Shown here: piece after piece, positions 36,416-44,611 of the stretch
Numbering within the stretch: position 1 is the stretch's first letter
Layout of the letters: every line of letters starts with the position of its first letter
Origin: M269 sp964625615
GTDB lineage: Bacteria > Pseudomonadota > Gammaproteobacteria > Enterobacterales > Alteromonadaceae
Length of the DNA stretch: 64,000 nucleotides
NCBI GenBank assembly: GCA_964625615.1
Contig: CAZVDU010000001.1
Coordinates: forward strand, 56,749 to 120,748
Direction: 5' to 3'
Notes under the pieces: model-generated
What the model saw: only the letters and a program-made list of their open reading frames with translations
Told to the model about the DNA's origin: nothing
Database searches by the model: none
Position numbers and translations under genes: made by a program

Positions 36416-37138
36416 TTGAATAGTATAAGCGATATAAAACGCATAGTGGTGCTAACAGGGGCGGGAATATCTGCTGAGTCTGGCCTCAAAACCTTCAGAG
36501 ATAGCGACGGTTTATGGGAAGGTCATGCTGTAGATGAAGTCGCCACACCGGAAGGGTTTGAGCGTAATCCAAGCTTAGTTTATCAATTTTACAATGAACG
36601 AAGACGGCAGCTGTTAAGCGACGATGTCAAACCAAACCTTGCTCACTATGCATTAGCTGAGTTGGAAAAGTCATTTCAGGGTGACTTTTTGTTGGTCACG
36701 CAAAATGTTGATGATTTGCATGAACGAGCAGGAAGTAAGAATGTTATCCATATGCATGGTGAGTTACTTTCAGCAAGGTGCTGCCGTTCTGGACAATCTT
36801 TTGTGCTGCTTGAAGACATTGATGAGCACAGTCTATGTTCTTGCTGTGAGCCTTCACAAGCTGTAAGACCCGATATTGTTTGGTTTGGTGAAATGCCATT
36901 TGCTATGAATAAAATAGGTGATGCGCTGCAAAGTGCTGACTTATTTGTTTCTATAGGCACTTCAGGAAATGTTTACCCCGCAGCGGGATTTGTCCGAGAG
37001 GCCAAAATGTCAGGCGCATACTCGATAGAGATAAACTTGGAACCCAGTGATGGTCAATCTTTTTTTGATGATACACATTATGGTTTGGCATCAAATGAAG
37101 TCCCCAAGTTTGTCAGCCAGTTTTTGCCGTCTGAGTGA
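36416..37138 (+). CDS. cobB: NAD-dependent protein deacylase (sirtuin, CobB type)
   Basis: 240 aa from TTG 36416, with AGGAAA 6 nt upstream. Sirtuin motifs: TGAGISAESGLKTFRD, TQNVDDLHERAG, the catalytic histidine in IHMHGE, and zinc cysteines in RCCRSGQ and CSCCEP. YNERRRQ carries the Tyr and Arg that give CobB-class enzymes desuccinylase and demalonylase activity besides deacetylation. It removes acyl groups from protein lysines using NAD+. It follows sseA by 9 bp. Confidence 0.93.
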   Translation: MNSISDIKRIVVLTGAGISAESGLKTFRDSDGLWEGHAVDEVATPEGFERNPSLVYQFYNERRRQLLSDDVKPNLAHYALAELEKSFQGDFLLVTQNVDDLHERAGSKNVIHMHGELLSARCCRSGQSFVLLEDIDEHSLCSCCEPSQAVRPDIVWFGEMPFAMNKIGDALQSADLFVSIGTSGNVYPAAGFVREAKMSGAYSIEINLEPSDGQSFFDDTHYGLASNEVPKFVSQFLPSE

Positions 37139-37180
37139 GTACATAATAAAATCAGCATCCCCTAATTCGAGAATAGTTTA

Positions 37181-37837
37181 ATGTTTCAAAACTTTAATTT
37201 GTACTGGGTTGAATTCTTAACCATTGCCGCGGTGCACTTTTTCGCAGTAGCAAGTCCTGGTCCCGATTTTGCAGTTGTCTTAAAACACAGTGTGAGTTAC
37301 GGCCGTCGAACCGCGGTAATTACGAGTATTGGTATTGGACTAGGGATCCTCATCCATGTGGCTTATTCCTTATTGGGTATAGGCCTATTGATAAAAACCA
37401 CACCTTGGTTATTCAATATTCTTATCTATGTTGCAGCGGCTTATTTAGCTTTTCTAGGTTGGGGAGCTATTCAGAGCAGCCCCAATGGAAAAGATGTTAA
37501 TGGTGAAGATATTGATAATAAGATTGAAGAGCGATCGTTGTCCGATAAGAAAGCCTTTTTGATTGGTTTTATGACAAATGGTCTAAATCCAAAGGCGACG
37601 TTATTCTTCCTTTCTGTTTTTGCTGTTGTTGTTTCCGAGAGTACGCCTAATGATATAAAGGTGCTATATGGTTTATATATGGCCCTTGCGACCGGGTGTT
37701 GGTTCGCATTTTTGTCGTTTTGTGTCACTTTTCACCAAGTGAGGAGTTTCCTAAGAAAGCAAGGATATTGGTTTGATAGATTGATGGGGGCTGTTTTGAT
37801 TGCCCTTGCAATAAAAATTGTTGCTTCAATATGGTAG
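37181..37837 (+). CDS. LysE family translocator
   Basis: 218 aa, six transmembrane segments. The start HFFAVASPGPDFAVVLKHSVSYGRR is the RhtB/LysE signature (SPGPD). GFMTNGLNPKATLFFLSVF is the second family block. These inner-membrane exporters remove excess amino acids such as threonine, homoserine or lysine; the specific substrate is not readable. Confidence 0.9.
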   Translation: MFQNFNLYWVEFLTIAAVHFFAVASPGPDFAVVLKHSVSYGRRTAVITSIGIGLGILIHVAYSLLGIGLLIKTTPWLFNILIYVAAAYLAFLGWGAIQSSPNGKDVNGEDIDNKIEERSLSDKKAFLIGFMTNGLNPKATLFFLSVFAVVVSESTPNDIKVLYGLYMALATGCWFAFLSFCVTFHQVRSFLRKQGYWFDRLMGAVLIALAIKIVASIW

Positions 37838-38028
37838 TCATTACGTATGCTTCATTACTATTTAAGCACGATACAAAAGAAACAACTATAGATATCACCA
37901 CAGCTTGATCAGATGACTTTATTGCTTGTCGAGAGAGTAATCTCCAAGGTGGGCTGGTACAATGGTTAATTCGAGTGCATTGTCGTGCATATGTCTTGTT
38001 GTTGGTTTGAATTAGAGCGTAGTTATCA

Positions 38029-38787
38029 GTGAGTGAAAAAAAGCGCGTGGTTATTGGTGGTGACATTGATAAGACATTAAAGGGAGAATTTGATTTTGAT
38101 ATCAAGGAGTTGCTTGAGCAAGGGTGGATTCTAACGCAAACAACCAAAGGCGTATTGTGCCAGTCTTTGCTGATTATTTTATCTGTCGCTATAGTTATGG
38201 TGTATGGACTTATAGCTTATGTGGGTGCAGAAAATGTTCAAAACAATACTGTCGAACTAAACAGCGCGACTCGTCTTTTCATGGAAATTATATCGACTAC
38301 TCTGACAGCTCCCTTATTAGCTGGCGTCATCATGATGGGAATTAATCACAGTGTGGGTGCGGTATCTAAAGCCGAACATTTATTTCAGTATGTGCCTCAA
38401 TGTTTGCCTATCGTCTTAGTATCACTGATGACAGGCTTGTTAACTCAGTTTGGTCTCGTGTTGTATATATTGCCGGGGTTTTATATAGCAATAGCGATGA
38501 GTTTTGCAACTCCCCTCGTTGTTGAAAAGAAAATGACACCTCTCATGGCAATATACACGTCGGTTAGAGCGGTAAATAAAAAGGCTTTAAAGTTTAGCTT
38601 GTTGTATTTAATCTTTTTGGCGTTATTGTTTGTTGGATTAATGACACTTGGTGTGGCCTTTATATGGATAGCACCACTTTATTACAACATTAAAGGGATC
38701 TTGTATCGGGACATGTTCGGTGTCACTGTTACATTAACGACCGATAAAAAGGGAGATTCATCGCATGAGTCTGTCTTCATTGCCTAA
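38029..38787 (+). CDS. multi-pass membrane protein next to the Bax-like gene
   Basis: 252 aa from GTG 38029. After a ~50-residue polar N-terminus (VIGGDIDKTLKGEFDFD) come about five hydrophobic segments with glycine-rich turns (LTAPLLAGVIMMGIN, LYILPGFYIAIAMSF). It resembles gammaproteobacterial membrane proteins found beside bax; no enzymatic motif is visible. Its 3' end overlaps the Bax-like gene by 23 nt in another frame, so they are cotranscribed. Confidence 0.7.
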   Translation: MSEKKRVVIGGDIDKTLKGEFDFDIKELLEQGWILTQTTKGVLCQSLLIILSVAIVMVYGLIAYVGAENVQNNTVELNSATRLFMEIISTTLTAPLLAGVIMMGINHSVGAVSKAEHLFQYVPQCLPIVLVSLMTGLLTQFGLVLYILPGFYIAIAMSFATPLVVEKKMTPLMAIYTSVRAVNKKALKFSLLYLIFLALLFVGLMTLGVAFIWIAPLYYNIKGILYRDMFGVTVTLTTDKKGDSSHESVFIA

Positions 38788-39583
38788 TAAAAAGCATCTC
38801 AAACGATTCAGAAGGCACCTGATAATCGGGGTGTTTTGGACAGTGGCAGTGGTGTCACTCATTTATCCTTTTGTGAGTGAGAAAGGAGGGTTTACTACCA
38901 GTGATGATGTGAATGAAATTGCTCGAGGGATACCTGATTTTAAGGCATACACAGATACCAAAGACAAGAAGCGCGCATTTTTTAATTACCTACTTCCAGA
39001 AGTGAAACGCCAGAATGCTCGCGTTATGCAGACTCGTGTTTGGTTATTAGGCATTCGTACGGAAATACTACATGATATGGATCTACATGCTTCAGACAAA
39101 GCGACGCTAGATGAGTTAGCTCAGCAATATAAAGTGAACGCTAGGGAATGGTCAGTTGGTGCGGTCGATAAGTTACTGATGAAAGTTGACGTGATCCCGC
39201 AAGAGTTAGTTTTAGTTCAGGCTGCAAATGAGTCTGCCTGGGGAACATCACGCTTTGCACGACAAGGGTACAATTTCTTTGGCCTATGGTGTTTTCAAAA
39301 AGGCTGTGGCTTTGTGCCGTCCAGAAGAAACTCTGGGGCAGAACATGAGGTTGCGAAATTCACCAACCTTTCTCATGCGGTATCTACTTATTTAACTAAC
39401 CTCAATCGGCATCCTGCGTACGAGCGCCTGAGAGATATAAGGAACCAGTTAAGGGATAAACAGCAACCTATTACGGCAGAAGCACTAGCTGATGGATTAA
39501 TGAGTTATTCAGAGCGAGGACAAGCTTACATCGACGAGCTGAATGACATGATTCGAATTAACCGAGCGTATATATCTGAATGA
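38765..39583 (+). CDS. Bax-like glucosaminidase domain protein
   Basis: 272 aa. One N-terminal membrane helix (~17-37) is followed by a periplasmic glucosaminidase domain (~130-270). LVLVQAANESAWGTSRFA carries the catalytic-type glutamate, with YNFFGLWCFQ and FTNLSHAVSTYLTNLN as the other family blocks. Such domains hydrolyse N-acetylglucosaminyl bonds of peptidoglycan; Bax of E. coli is the nearest named protein. It overlaps the upstream membrane protein and the downstream DUF2987 gene (4 nt). Confidence 0.88.
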   Translation: MSLSSLPNKKHLKRFRRHLIIGVFWTVAVVSLIYPFVSEKGGFTTSDDVNEIARGIPDFKAYTDTKDKKRAFFNYLLPEVKRQNARVMQTRVWLLGIRTEILHDMDLHASDKATLDELAQQYKVNAREWSVGAVDKLLMKVDVIPQELVLVQAANESAWGTSRFARQGYNFFGLWCFQKGCGFVPSRRNSGAEHEVAKFTNLSHAVSTYLTNLNRHPAYERLRDIRNQLRDKQQPITAEALADGLMSYSERGQAYIDELNDMIRINRAYISE

Positions 39584-40218
39584 TTAAAAAGTTTTTCAGT
39601 TCACTATTCGTTTTTGCACCTTTATGTGTCCAAGCTGGGGCACTCAATGTGGAGTATGCTAAGTTCTATAGCCATTTGAAGAAAATTGATAGAGAAGAAA
39701 CAAGTGATTTACAGTTTTCATTTGGTTTTATGCACAACACGCGAAAGCAGCTTTGTATTATTGAGGCTGCTGAGATAGTAACGCAAAAGCAAGATATTGC
39801 TATCGAGGTTAACACGTCGAACCGATTTACCTTACCTGTTGAGAAGGCGCTAAAACTGGCAAATGCAGTTGTTGCAATTGAATTAATCGAACCAAGTAAC
39901 CAGTGTGATATGTCAGTTCAATTGGAGACGAAATCGTTATTACTGAGCAAGACGTTAACAGCTGATCAGCTGCGCTCTATTCTGGTGCAGTACGATGAGT
40001 TTTTTGACAATATGGGGAGCTTTCTGTCTTTCCTTATGCCAGGTGTTGAAGGACTAACTATCGTGCTTCCAACCACTACATCTTATGATAACTCATTACT
40101 TGCCAATGGAAGTATAGAGGGTAACAAGCTGATGCTAACGAAAGAATGGATTGAAGAAAATCAGCAACCCTTGGTATTGCCTATCAAACCCCTTCGAATT
40201 ACAGCTGTGGCTAAGTAA
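39580..40218 (+). CDS. DUF2987-like exported protein
   Basis: 212 aa. The signal peptide ends near CVQAGA. The mature part starts with LNVEYAKFYSHLKKI and contains LCIIEAAEIVTQKQDI and LPVEKALKLANAVV, a pattern I associate with the DUF2987 family of marine gammaproteobacteria. It is periplasmic and probably beta-rich. Its ATG overlaps the Bax-like stop (ATGA), so its job may relate to wall turnover, but this is only context. Confidence 0.65.
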   Translation: MIKKFFSSLFVFAPLCVQAGALNVEYAKFYSHLKKIDREETSDLQFSFGFMHNTRKQLCIIEAAEIVTQKQDIAIEVNTSNRFTLPVEKALKLANAVVAIELIEPSNQCDMSVQLETKSLLLSKTLTADQLRSILVQYDEFFDNMGSFLSFLMPGVEGLTIVLPTTTSYDNSLLANGSIEGNKLMLTKEWIEENQQPLVLPIKPLRITAVAK

Positions 40219-40253
40219 TCTGAGGTTTGTATAAGCAAAACCATTCAATGTGT

Positions 40254-41183
40254 TTATTTAGTTAGTGCAGTTTTAACTTCTATGGGATCTTGTATTTGAA
40301 GGTAGCTTAGTGAAGTAGCTGGTTCTGTTTCCTCAACAAAATCTTGGGGATCAAATCCGATATCGCCATTTTTATAGGGGGTAGATTGTGTTTTGAGTGA
40401 CGCAAAGTCGAACAGTGAATTATCAGCCAAATGAGAAGGAACAACATTCTTCATTGCGCTGAACATACTTTCTATTCTGCCAGGGTATTTTGTATGCCAT
40501 TCCTCAAGCATAGCTTTGACTGCTTTTCGTTGGAGGTTTTCTTGAGAACCGCATAGGTTACATGGAATGATAGGGTAGCCTTTCATTTCAGCATAATTTG
40601 CGATGTCATCTTCTGCGCAATAGGCGAGGGGACGAATCACGACCTGTTTGCCATCGTCACTTACCAACTTGGGCGGCATCGATTTTAGTCGACCACCGTA
40701 AAACATGTTTAAGAAAAGTGTCTCTAACATGTCATCTCTATGGTGTCCTAACGCAATCTTAGTCGCTTTAAGTTCGGTAGCAACTCTATACAGGATTCCC
40801 CGTCTTAATCTTGAACATAGAGAGCATGTTGTCTTCCCTTCTGGAATTTTATCTTTAACGATTGAATAAGTGTCTTCCTCAACAATTCGGTATTGAACCC
40901 CTTTTTCTTTTAAGTAGGTGGGAAGGACTTCTTCAGGAAAACCGGGCTGTTTTTGATCTAAATTGACGGCGACAATGTCGAAGTTTATCGGCGCTACAGA
41001 TTTCAGATACAATAAAATATCTAACATGGTGTAACTGTCCTTACCCCCTGACAGGCAAACCATTACCCTATCGCCATGTTCAATCATATTAAAATCAGCA
41101 ATGGCTTTACCGGTATGATGGCGTAAGCGTTTTTCTAATTTGTTATTAAGAAAGTTCTTTTTAGCGGTTTTAGCAGTAGACAT
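40254..41183 (-). CDS. ttcA: tRNA 2-thiocytidine(32) synthetase
   Basis: 309 aa from ATG 41183; a GTG one codon upstream is also possible. The PP-loop CLSGGKDSYTML (~45) activates C32 with ATP. Two CxxC pairs (CSLC, CNLC) hold the Fe-S cluster needed for sulfur transfer. It thiolates cytidine 32 in a subset of tRNAs. The SD (AAGG) lies in a hairpin arm, described separately. It converges with the DUF2987 gene. Confidence 0.95.
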   Translation of the reverse strand: MSTAKTAKKNFLNNKLEKRLRHHTGKAIADFNMIEHGDRVMVCLSGGKDSYTMLDILLYLKSVAPINFDIVAVNLDQKQPGFPEEVLPTYLKEKGVQYRIVEEDTYSIVKDKIPEGKTTCSLCSRLRRGILYRVATELKATKIALGHHRDDMLETLFLNMFYGGRLKSMPPKLVSDDGKQVVIRPLAYCAEDDIANYAEMKGYPIIPCNLCGSQENLQRKAVKAMLEEWHTKYPGRIESMFSAMKNVVPSHLADNSLFDFASLKTQSTPYKNGDIGFDPQDFVEETEPATSLSYLQIQDPIEVKTALTK

Positions 41184-41190
41184 CACAATA

Positions 41191-41209
41191 GGCCTTATCG
41201 AATAAGGCC
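41191..41209 (-). promoter_or_regulatory. ttcA: SD-masking hairpin in the ttcA leader
   Basis: On the minus strand GGCCTTAT-TCG-ATAAGGCC forms an 8-bp perfect stem. The AAGG in its 3' arm is the only SD candidate, 9 nt before ATG 41183. No T-run follows, so it is not a terminator. It would hide the SD when folded. Confidence 0.45.
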
Positions 41210-41363
41210 GGGATTATATAGCCTGTTTCATGGAAAATAAAACGGGTGCGTCGATGAAGATGACGATCTTTGCCTGAAAAGAGTCAACGGCAAGGGCTTT
41301 TGTTAGTGGCGATCCAATCGTTCATTGAGACCTATCAAGCTTTCCTTCACTCTCATAGATATA

Positions 41364-41945
41364 TCAAGAGAGTAGTTTAGGTGTTGGTTTAATCACCTGT
41401 AAGCTTCGATATAAACCAATATATAACAGTCCAAGAAGGTATAGCCCCCAAACATTAGGGGAAGGCACGGAGGTGAGGGTTCTTGATCCCACAAACTGGC
41501 CAATAACTCGCGTGGAAGCTAAGGTTGGGTCGTTATTTTCAATACGTATAGATAAACCGGGTAGAGTAAAAGTATCATTGAGAAAACTAATACTAATAAA
41601 TAACTCTTCTACACCTACATTATTAGGGCCAAGGCTAGTAGATACATTTGCAATAGGGTTGCTGAATGTATTGGTGAAGGTGAATTGCGCAATGTCAGTA
41701 CCAAAAATAGAAGTGCCGTATGATAAAATGAACCCTCCCTCAATGGCTAAAAAATCAAAATCGGTTGGTGCACTATTGTTTGGCGGGCCATCATAACTCC
41801 AGGAGTTAATTTCCGCATCAGGCCCGAAAGCTGACAAATCAAAACGGAAGCTGGCTGTTAAATCTTGCTCAATTAATATTGCATTAGCTGACGAAAAAAA
41901 CATCATCGTTACAGTACCCAAGAGAACCAACGAACGTCTTCTCAT
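41364..41945 (-). CDS. exported protein with PEP-CTERM-like C-terminus
   Basis: 193 aa. A signal peptide (VLLGTVTMMFFSSANA) is followed by a beta-rich middle with FDFLAIEGGFILSYG and Asn/Pro/Ser-rich stretches. It ends in VPSPNVWGLYLLGLLYIGLY plus a basic tail. This matches the layout of PEP-CTERM sorting signals (VPEP, helix, Arg/Lys), with Ser in place of Glu. Probably surface-exposed or secreted. A second such protein lies at 59482-60093. Confidence 0.6.
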   Translation of the reverse strand: MRRRSLVLLGTVTMMFFSSANAILIEQDLTASFRFDLSAFGPDAEINSWSYDGPPNNSAPTDFDFLAIEGGFILSYGTSIFGTDIAQFTFTNTFSNPIANVSTSLGPNNVGVEELFISISFLNDTFTLPGLSIRIENNDPTLASTRVIGQFVGSRTLTSVPSPNVWGLYLLGLLYIGLYRSLQVIKPTPKLLS

Positions 41946-42204
41946 AAAAGCTATTCTCTGCTATTAGATTAACATCATCATAGCAGTGTTTAATTTAAAA
42001 AGGATAGTTGGTATGGGTAACTTTTTTATGAGCTAATTGTTGTGCTGTCTCAAGGTGTAAGAATCGATGTAGGCTTACGCCTAAATTCGTTTTGAGCAAA
42101 GGTTGAGGTTAATCTCCATGGAGCTATAGAGATTGTGCATCTATGTTAGTAGGCTATTGCGTATCCCACACAAATCACTGAGAAATAGTTTTATAACGCT
42201 CTAT

Positions 42205-43140
42205 TTAATCCTCTAAAGGTGATTTAAATCCTTCTGGCTTTAGAGCAAGTAAGTCACATTTTATCGCGTCAATGACATGTTCAGCAGTATTTCCAATAAG
42301 AGCTGCGGAAATACCAAGACGCCCCACAGTGCCAATAACAACCAGTTCGGCATCAATATCTGCTGCAACATGACTAATAACGTCTTCTGTTAAGCCTTCC
42401 CGCACATGACACCTAGACTCGTCAATACCATATATATCAGCATGCTCTTTCATCGCATCAACATGGTGGCTTTTGACAGTGTCATTATAGTTTCTGGGAT
42501 CAAATTCAGGCATTTCTACAGCTATATTCACGGGTGTCCCAGGGTAAGAATTGACAAAATGTAAGTTCGCATCGAGCATCTTAGCGAAATATACTGCATG
42601 TTCACTAACGACAGAATTAAGTGATTGATGATCGTTATCCTCTGTACCCACATTTATCGCCGCAATAATGTTGCCATTAGAAGGCCAAGCGTGATCTTTG
42701 ACCAACAACACTGAAACAGGCGATTTACGTAATAAGTGCCAATCAGTTGGGGTAAAGATAATGGATTTTAGTGCACTATGCTGATGTGTGCCTTTAACGA
42801 TTAAATCATATTTGTTATCAATAACTTCGTAAATAATGCTTTCGTAAGGCCTGTTATGCCAAACTACTTTAACATCTATGGTTACTGATTCTGCTGAGGG
42901 TATGCTTGCTACTAACTCTGAAAGCCATTTTGTCCTGTCATTGACGGTGGCAGCGCGCATGCTTTCTCGCTCTTCGGTTGACAGCATAGTTGTCATTTCA
43001 TAGGAGAAGTCGTAAATAGTTAGAAAAGCGGTGACAATTGCATCACTCTTCTGGGCGATTTCAATTGCACGAGATATCGACTTTTGTTCTTCGTTGCCGG
43101 GGTCGATTACTGCTAGGATTTTTGTATACGACGTTTTCAT
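42205..43140 (-). CDS. uspE: universal stress protein UspE
   Basis: 311 aa: two tandem Usp domains (~1-150 and ~160-305). TKILAVIDPGNEEQ begins the first, and VIGTVGRLGISAALIGNTAE (Gly-rich nucleotide loop) closes the second. I choose ATG 43140 over ATG 43146 because AAGGA is 7 nt upstream of it. UspE is a tandem-type stress protein located beside fnr in many gammaproteobacteria. Its promoter carries a class II FNR site. Confidence 0.94.
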   Translation of the reverse strand: MKTSYTKILAVIDPGNEEQKSISRAIEIAQKSDAIVTAFLTIYDFSYEMTTMLSTEERESMRAATVNDRTKWLSELVASIPSAESVTIDVKVVWHNRPYESIIYEVIDNKYDLIVKGTHQHSALKSIIFTPTDWHLLRKSPVSVLLVKDHAWPSNGNIIAAINVGTEDNDHQSLNSVVSEHAVYFAKMLDANLHFVNSYPGTPVNIAVEMPEFDPRNYNDTVKSHHVDAMKEHADIYGIDESRCHVREGLTEDVISHVAADIDAELVVIGTVGRLGISAALIGNTAEHVIDAIKCDLLALKPEGFKSPLED

Positions 43141-43173
43141 AGGCATATCCTTTTGAAGTTCTCTTTAAAACCT

Positions 43174-43214
43174 AGTATAGAATATCGTCGCAATCAATGA
43201 TTGATGTAGGTCAA
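43174..43214 (-). promoter_or_regulatory. uspE: FNR-activated class II promoter of uspE
   Basis: On the minus strand TTGAC-CTAC-ATCAA (43214-43201) matches the FNR consensus TTGAT-N4-ATCAA at 9 of 10 positions. TATACT (43179-43174) lies with its centre 31 bp downstream, as required for FNR centred at -41.5. The inferred start near 43167 leaves a ~27-nt leader. Confidence 0.7.
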
Positions 43215-43244
43215 ACTAACTCATGAAGCCATGGCAGAATGATA

Positions 43245-43973
43245 CTAAGCTATCTTACATACTTGATCGTTGGCCCTTTCTCTAAGATCGCCTTCATTTA
43301 GGATATCGACAAATTTTCCATCAACAGCTATTAATTGATCCTGCTGAAATTTTGTGAATATACGGCTAATGGTCTCAATCGTTAGCCCTAAGTAATTACC
43401 TATATCACCTCGAGTCATACTGAGACGGTATTGCTTGCGAGATAAACCCCGAGCTCCAAATCGCTCAGCTAAATTGTGAAGAAAGAAAGCAACGCGCTGT
43501 TCGGCAGAGCGGTTGTTGATAAGTAAACGCATCCCTTGCTCCGAGCGAATCTCTCTGCTCATTAAACGCATCACTTGTTGTCTCAGCTTTGGAATGGTCG
43601 CAGATAGTGAGTCGAGGGTATTGAAAGGGATCTCGCAAACCATGGATGTTTCTAAAGCTACGGTAAAGCTCTGGTGGTTCTGTTCACTCAAAGCATCAAA
43701 GCCAATTAAGTCGCCGGGTAGGTGGAATATCGTAACTTGCTGTTCGCCATTTTCACTTACGACATAGCTTTTGAATGAACCAGAACGCACGGCAAAAAGT
43801 GAGTTAAGTGGTTGGCCAGCCTGAATTAAAACCTGGTTTTTTTGATAAGGCTTTTTTCTGTCGATAATTTGATCAAGATTGTTAAGCTCTTGGTCACTAA
43901 GACTAAAAGGCAAGCATAACTGATTGATACTGCAGTTTTGGCAGTGTATTGAAATACCTTGGGATTGTTTCAT
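43245..43973 (-). CDS. fnr: fumarate/nitrate reduction regulator Fnr
   Basis: 242 aa. Cys11, Cys14 and Cys20 (CQNCSINQLC) plus a central cysteine (SMVCEIPF, ~110) are the four ligands of the oxygen-sensing [4Fe-4S] cluster. Then come the cyclic-nucleotide-like barrel, the dimer helix, and the HTH (RGDIGNYLGLTIETISRIFTK) with the E-xx-SR contacts typical of FNR. It activates microaerobic and anaerobic genes. It starts 4 bp after the TauE/SafE-like gene. Confidence 0.95.
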   Translation of the reverse strand: MKQSQGISIHCQNCSINQLCLPFSLSDQELNNLDQIIDRKKPYQKNQVLIQAGQPLNSLFAVRSGSFKSYVVSENGEQQVTIFHLPGDLIGFDALSEQNHQSFTVALETSMVCEIPFNTLDSLSATIPKLRQQVMRLMSREIRSEQGMRLLINNRSAEQRVAFFLHNLAERFGARGLSRKQYRLSMTRGDIGNYLGLTIETISRIFTKFQQDQLIAVDGKFVDILNEGDLRERANDQVCKIA

Positions 43974-43977
43974 CGAC

Positions 43978-44511
43978 TTACCTATGACTTAAAAATACTG
44001 ACATGAATAATATCAGGGCGAAGGCAATCAAAGTCAACGCAATGATTTGCTTTAGGTATGAATTGGTCAGAATATCTTTTATTAGTTTTTGACTGCCTCC
44101 AAGTGAAATAAGTGCTGGCAGGGTTCCAAGTCCGAAGAAAAACATGACCTGAACCCCTTCAATCATACCGCCGCTAGCTAAGCTCCAGGTTAACGCAGAG
44201 TATACTAATCCACAGGGTAGCCATCCCCACAACATCCCATAAGGAATGGCATTAACTGGGCTTTTAAACGGTATGAATTTTTTTGATAAGGGTTGAATGC
44301 GCTTCCAAAGGTGGTGTCCCAGTCGCTCTAGATGTGTTAGTCCGCGCCACCAATTCGCAAGATAGAGTCCCATCATAAGCAAAAATAGCGCACTGATGAG
44401 TTGCAGCGCTTGCCCGCCACGCGCAAAACTTAGTGTTGTTATAGAGCCAATGTAACCTGTAATACCGCCAGCAACGCAGTAACTAAAAATCCTGCCAAAA
44501 TTATAGGCGAT
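43978..44511 (-). CDS. TauE/SafE family membrane protein of the cbb3 cluster (N-terminus in gap)
   Basis: 178 codons visible, from the gap edge to the stop. Transmembrane segments include IGSITTLSF and ALFLLMMGLYLANW; the block PYGMLWGWLPCGLVYSALTW is the signature of the sulfite-exporter/TauE-like proteins found after ccoS. Family members are ~220-230 aa, so about 50 N-terminal residues are missing. It is thought to help copper delivery or cbb3 oxidase assembly; this rests on context. It is followed directly by fnr. Confidence 0.82.
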   Translation of the reverse strand: MAYNFGRIFSYCVAGGITGYIGSITTLSFARGGQALQLISALFLLMMGLYLANWWRGLTHLERLGHHLWKRIQPLSKKFIPFKSPVNAIPYGMLWGWLPCGLVYSALTWSLASGGMIEGVQVMFFFGLGTLPALISLGGSQKLIKDILTNSYLKQIIALTLIAFALILFMSVFLSHR

Positions 44512-44611
44512 NNNNNNNNNNNNNNNNNNNNNNNNNNNNNNNNNNNNNNNNNNNNNNNNNNNNNNNNNNNNNNNNNNNNNNNNNNNNNNNNNNNNNNNNN
44601 NNNNNNNNNNN
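44512..44611. other. assembly gap (100 N) hiding the ccoI end, probably ccoS, and a TauE/SafE start
   Basis: 100 N is a placeholder length. CcoI stops at GMSLSSL, about a dozen residues short of a usual end, and the next gene lacks its first ~50 residues. In this gene order ccoS (~50-70 aa) usually stands between them. The flanks share no sequence, unlike the next gap. Confidence 0.9.
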
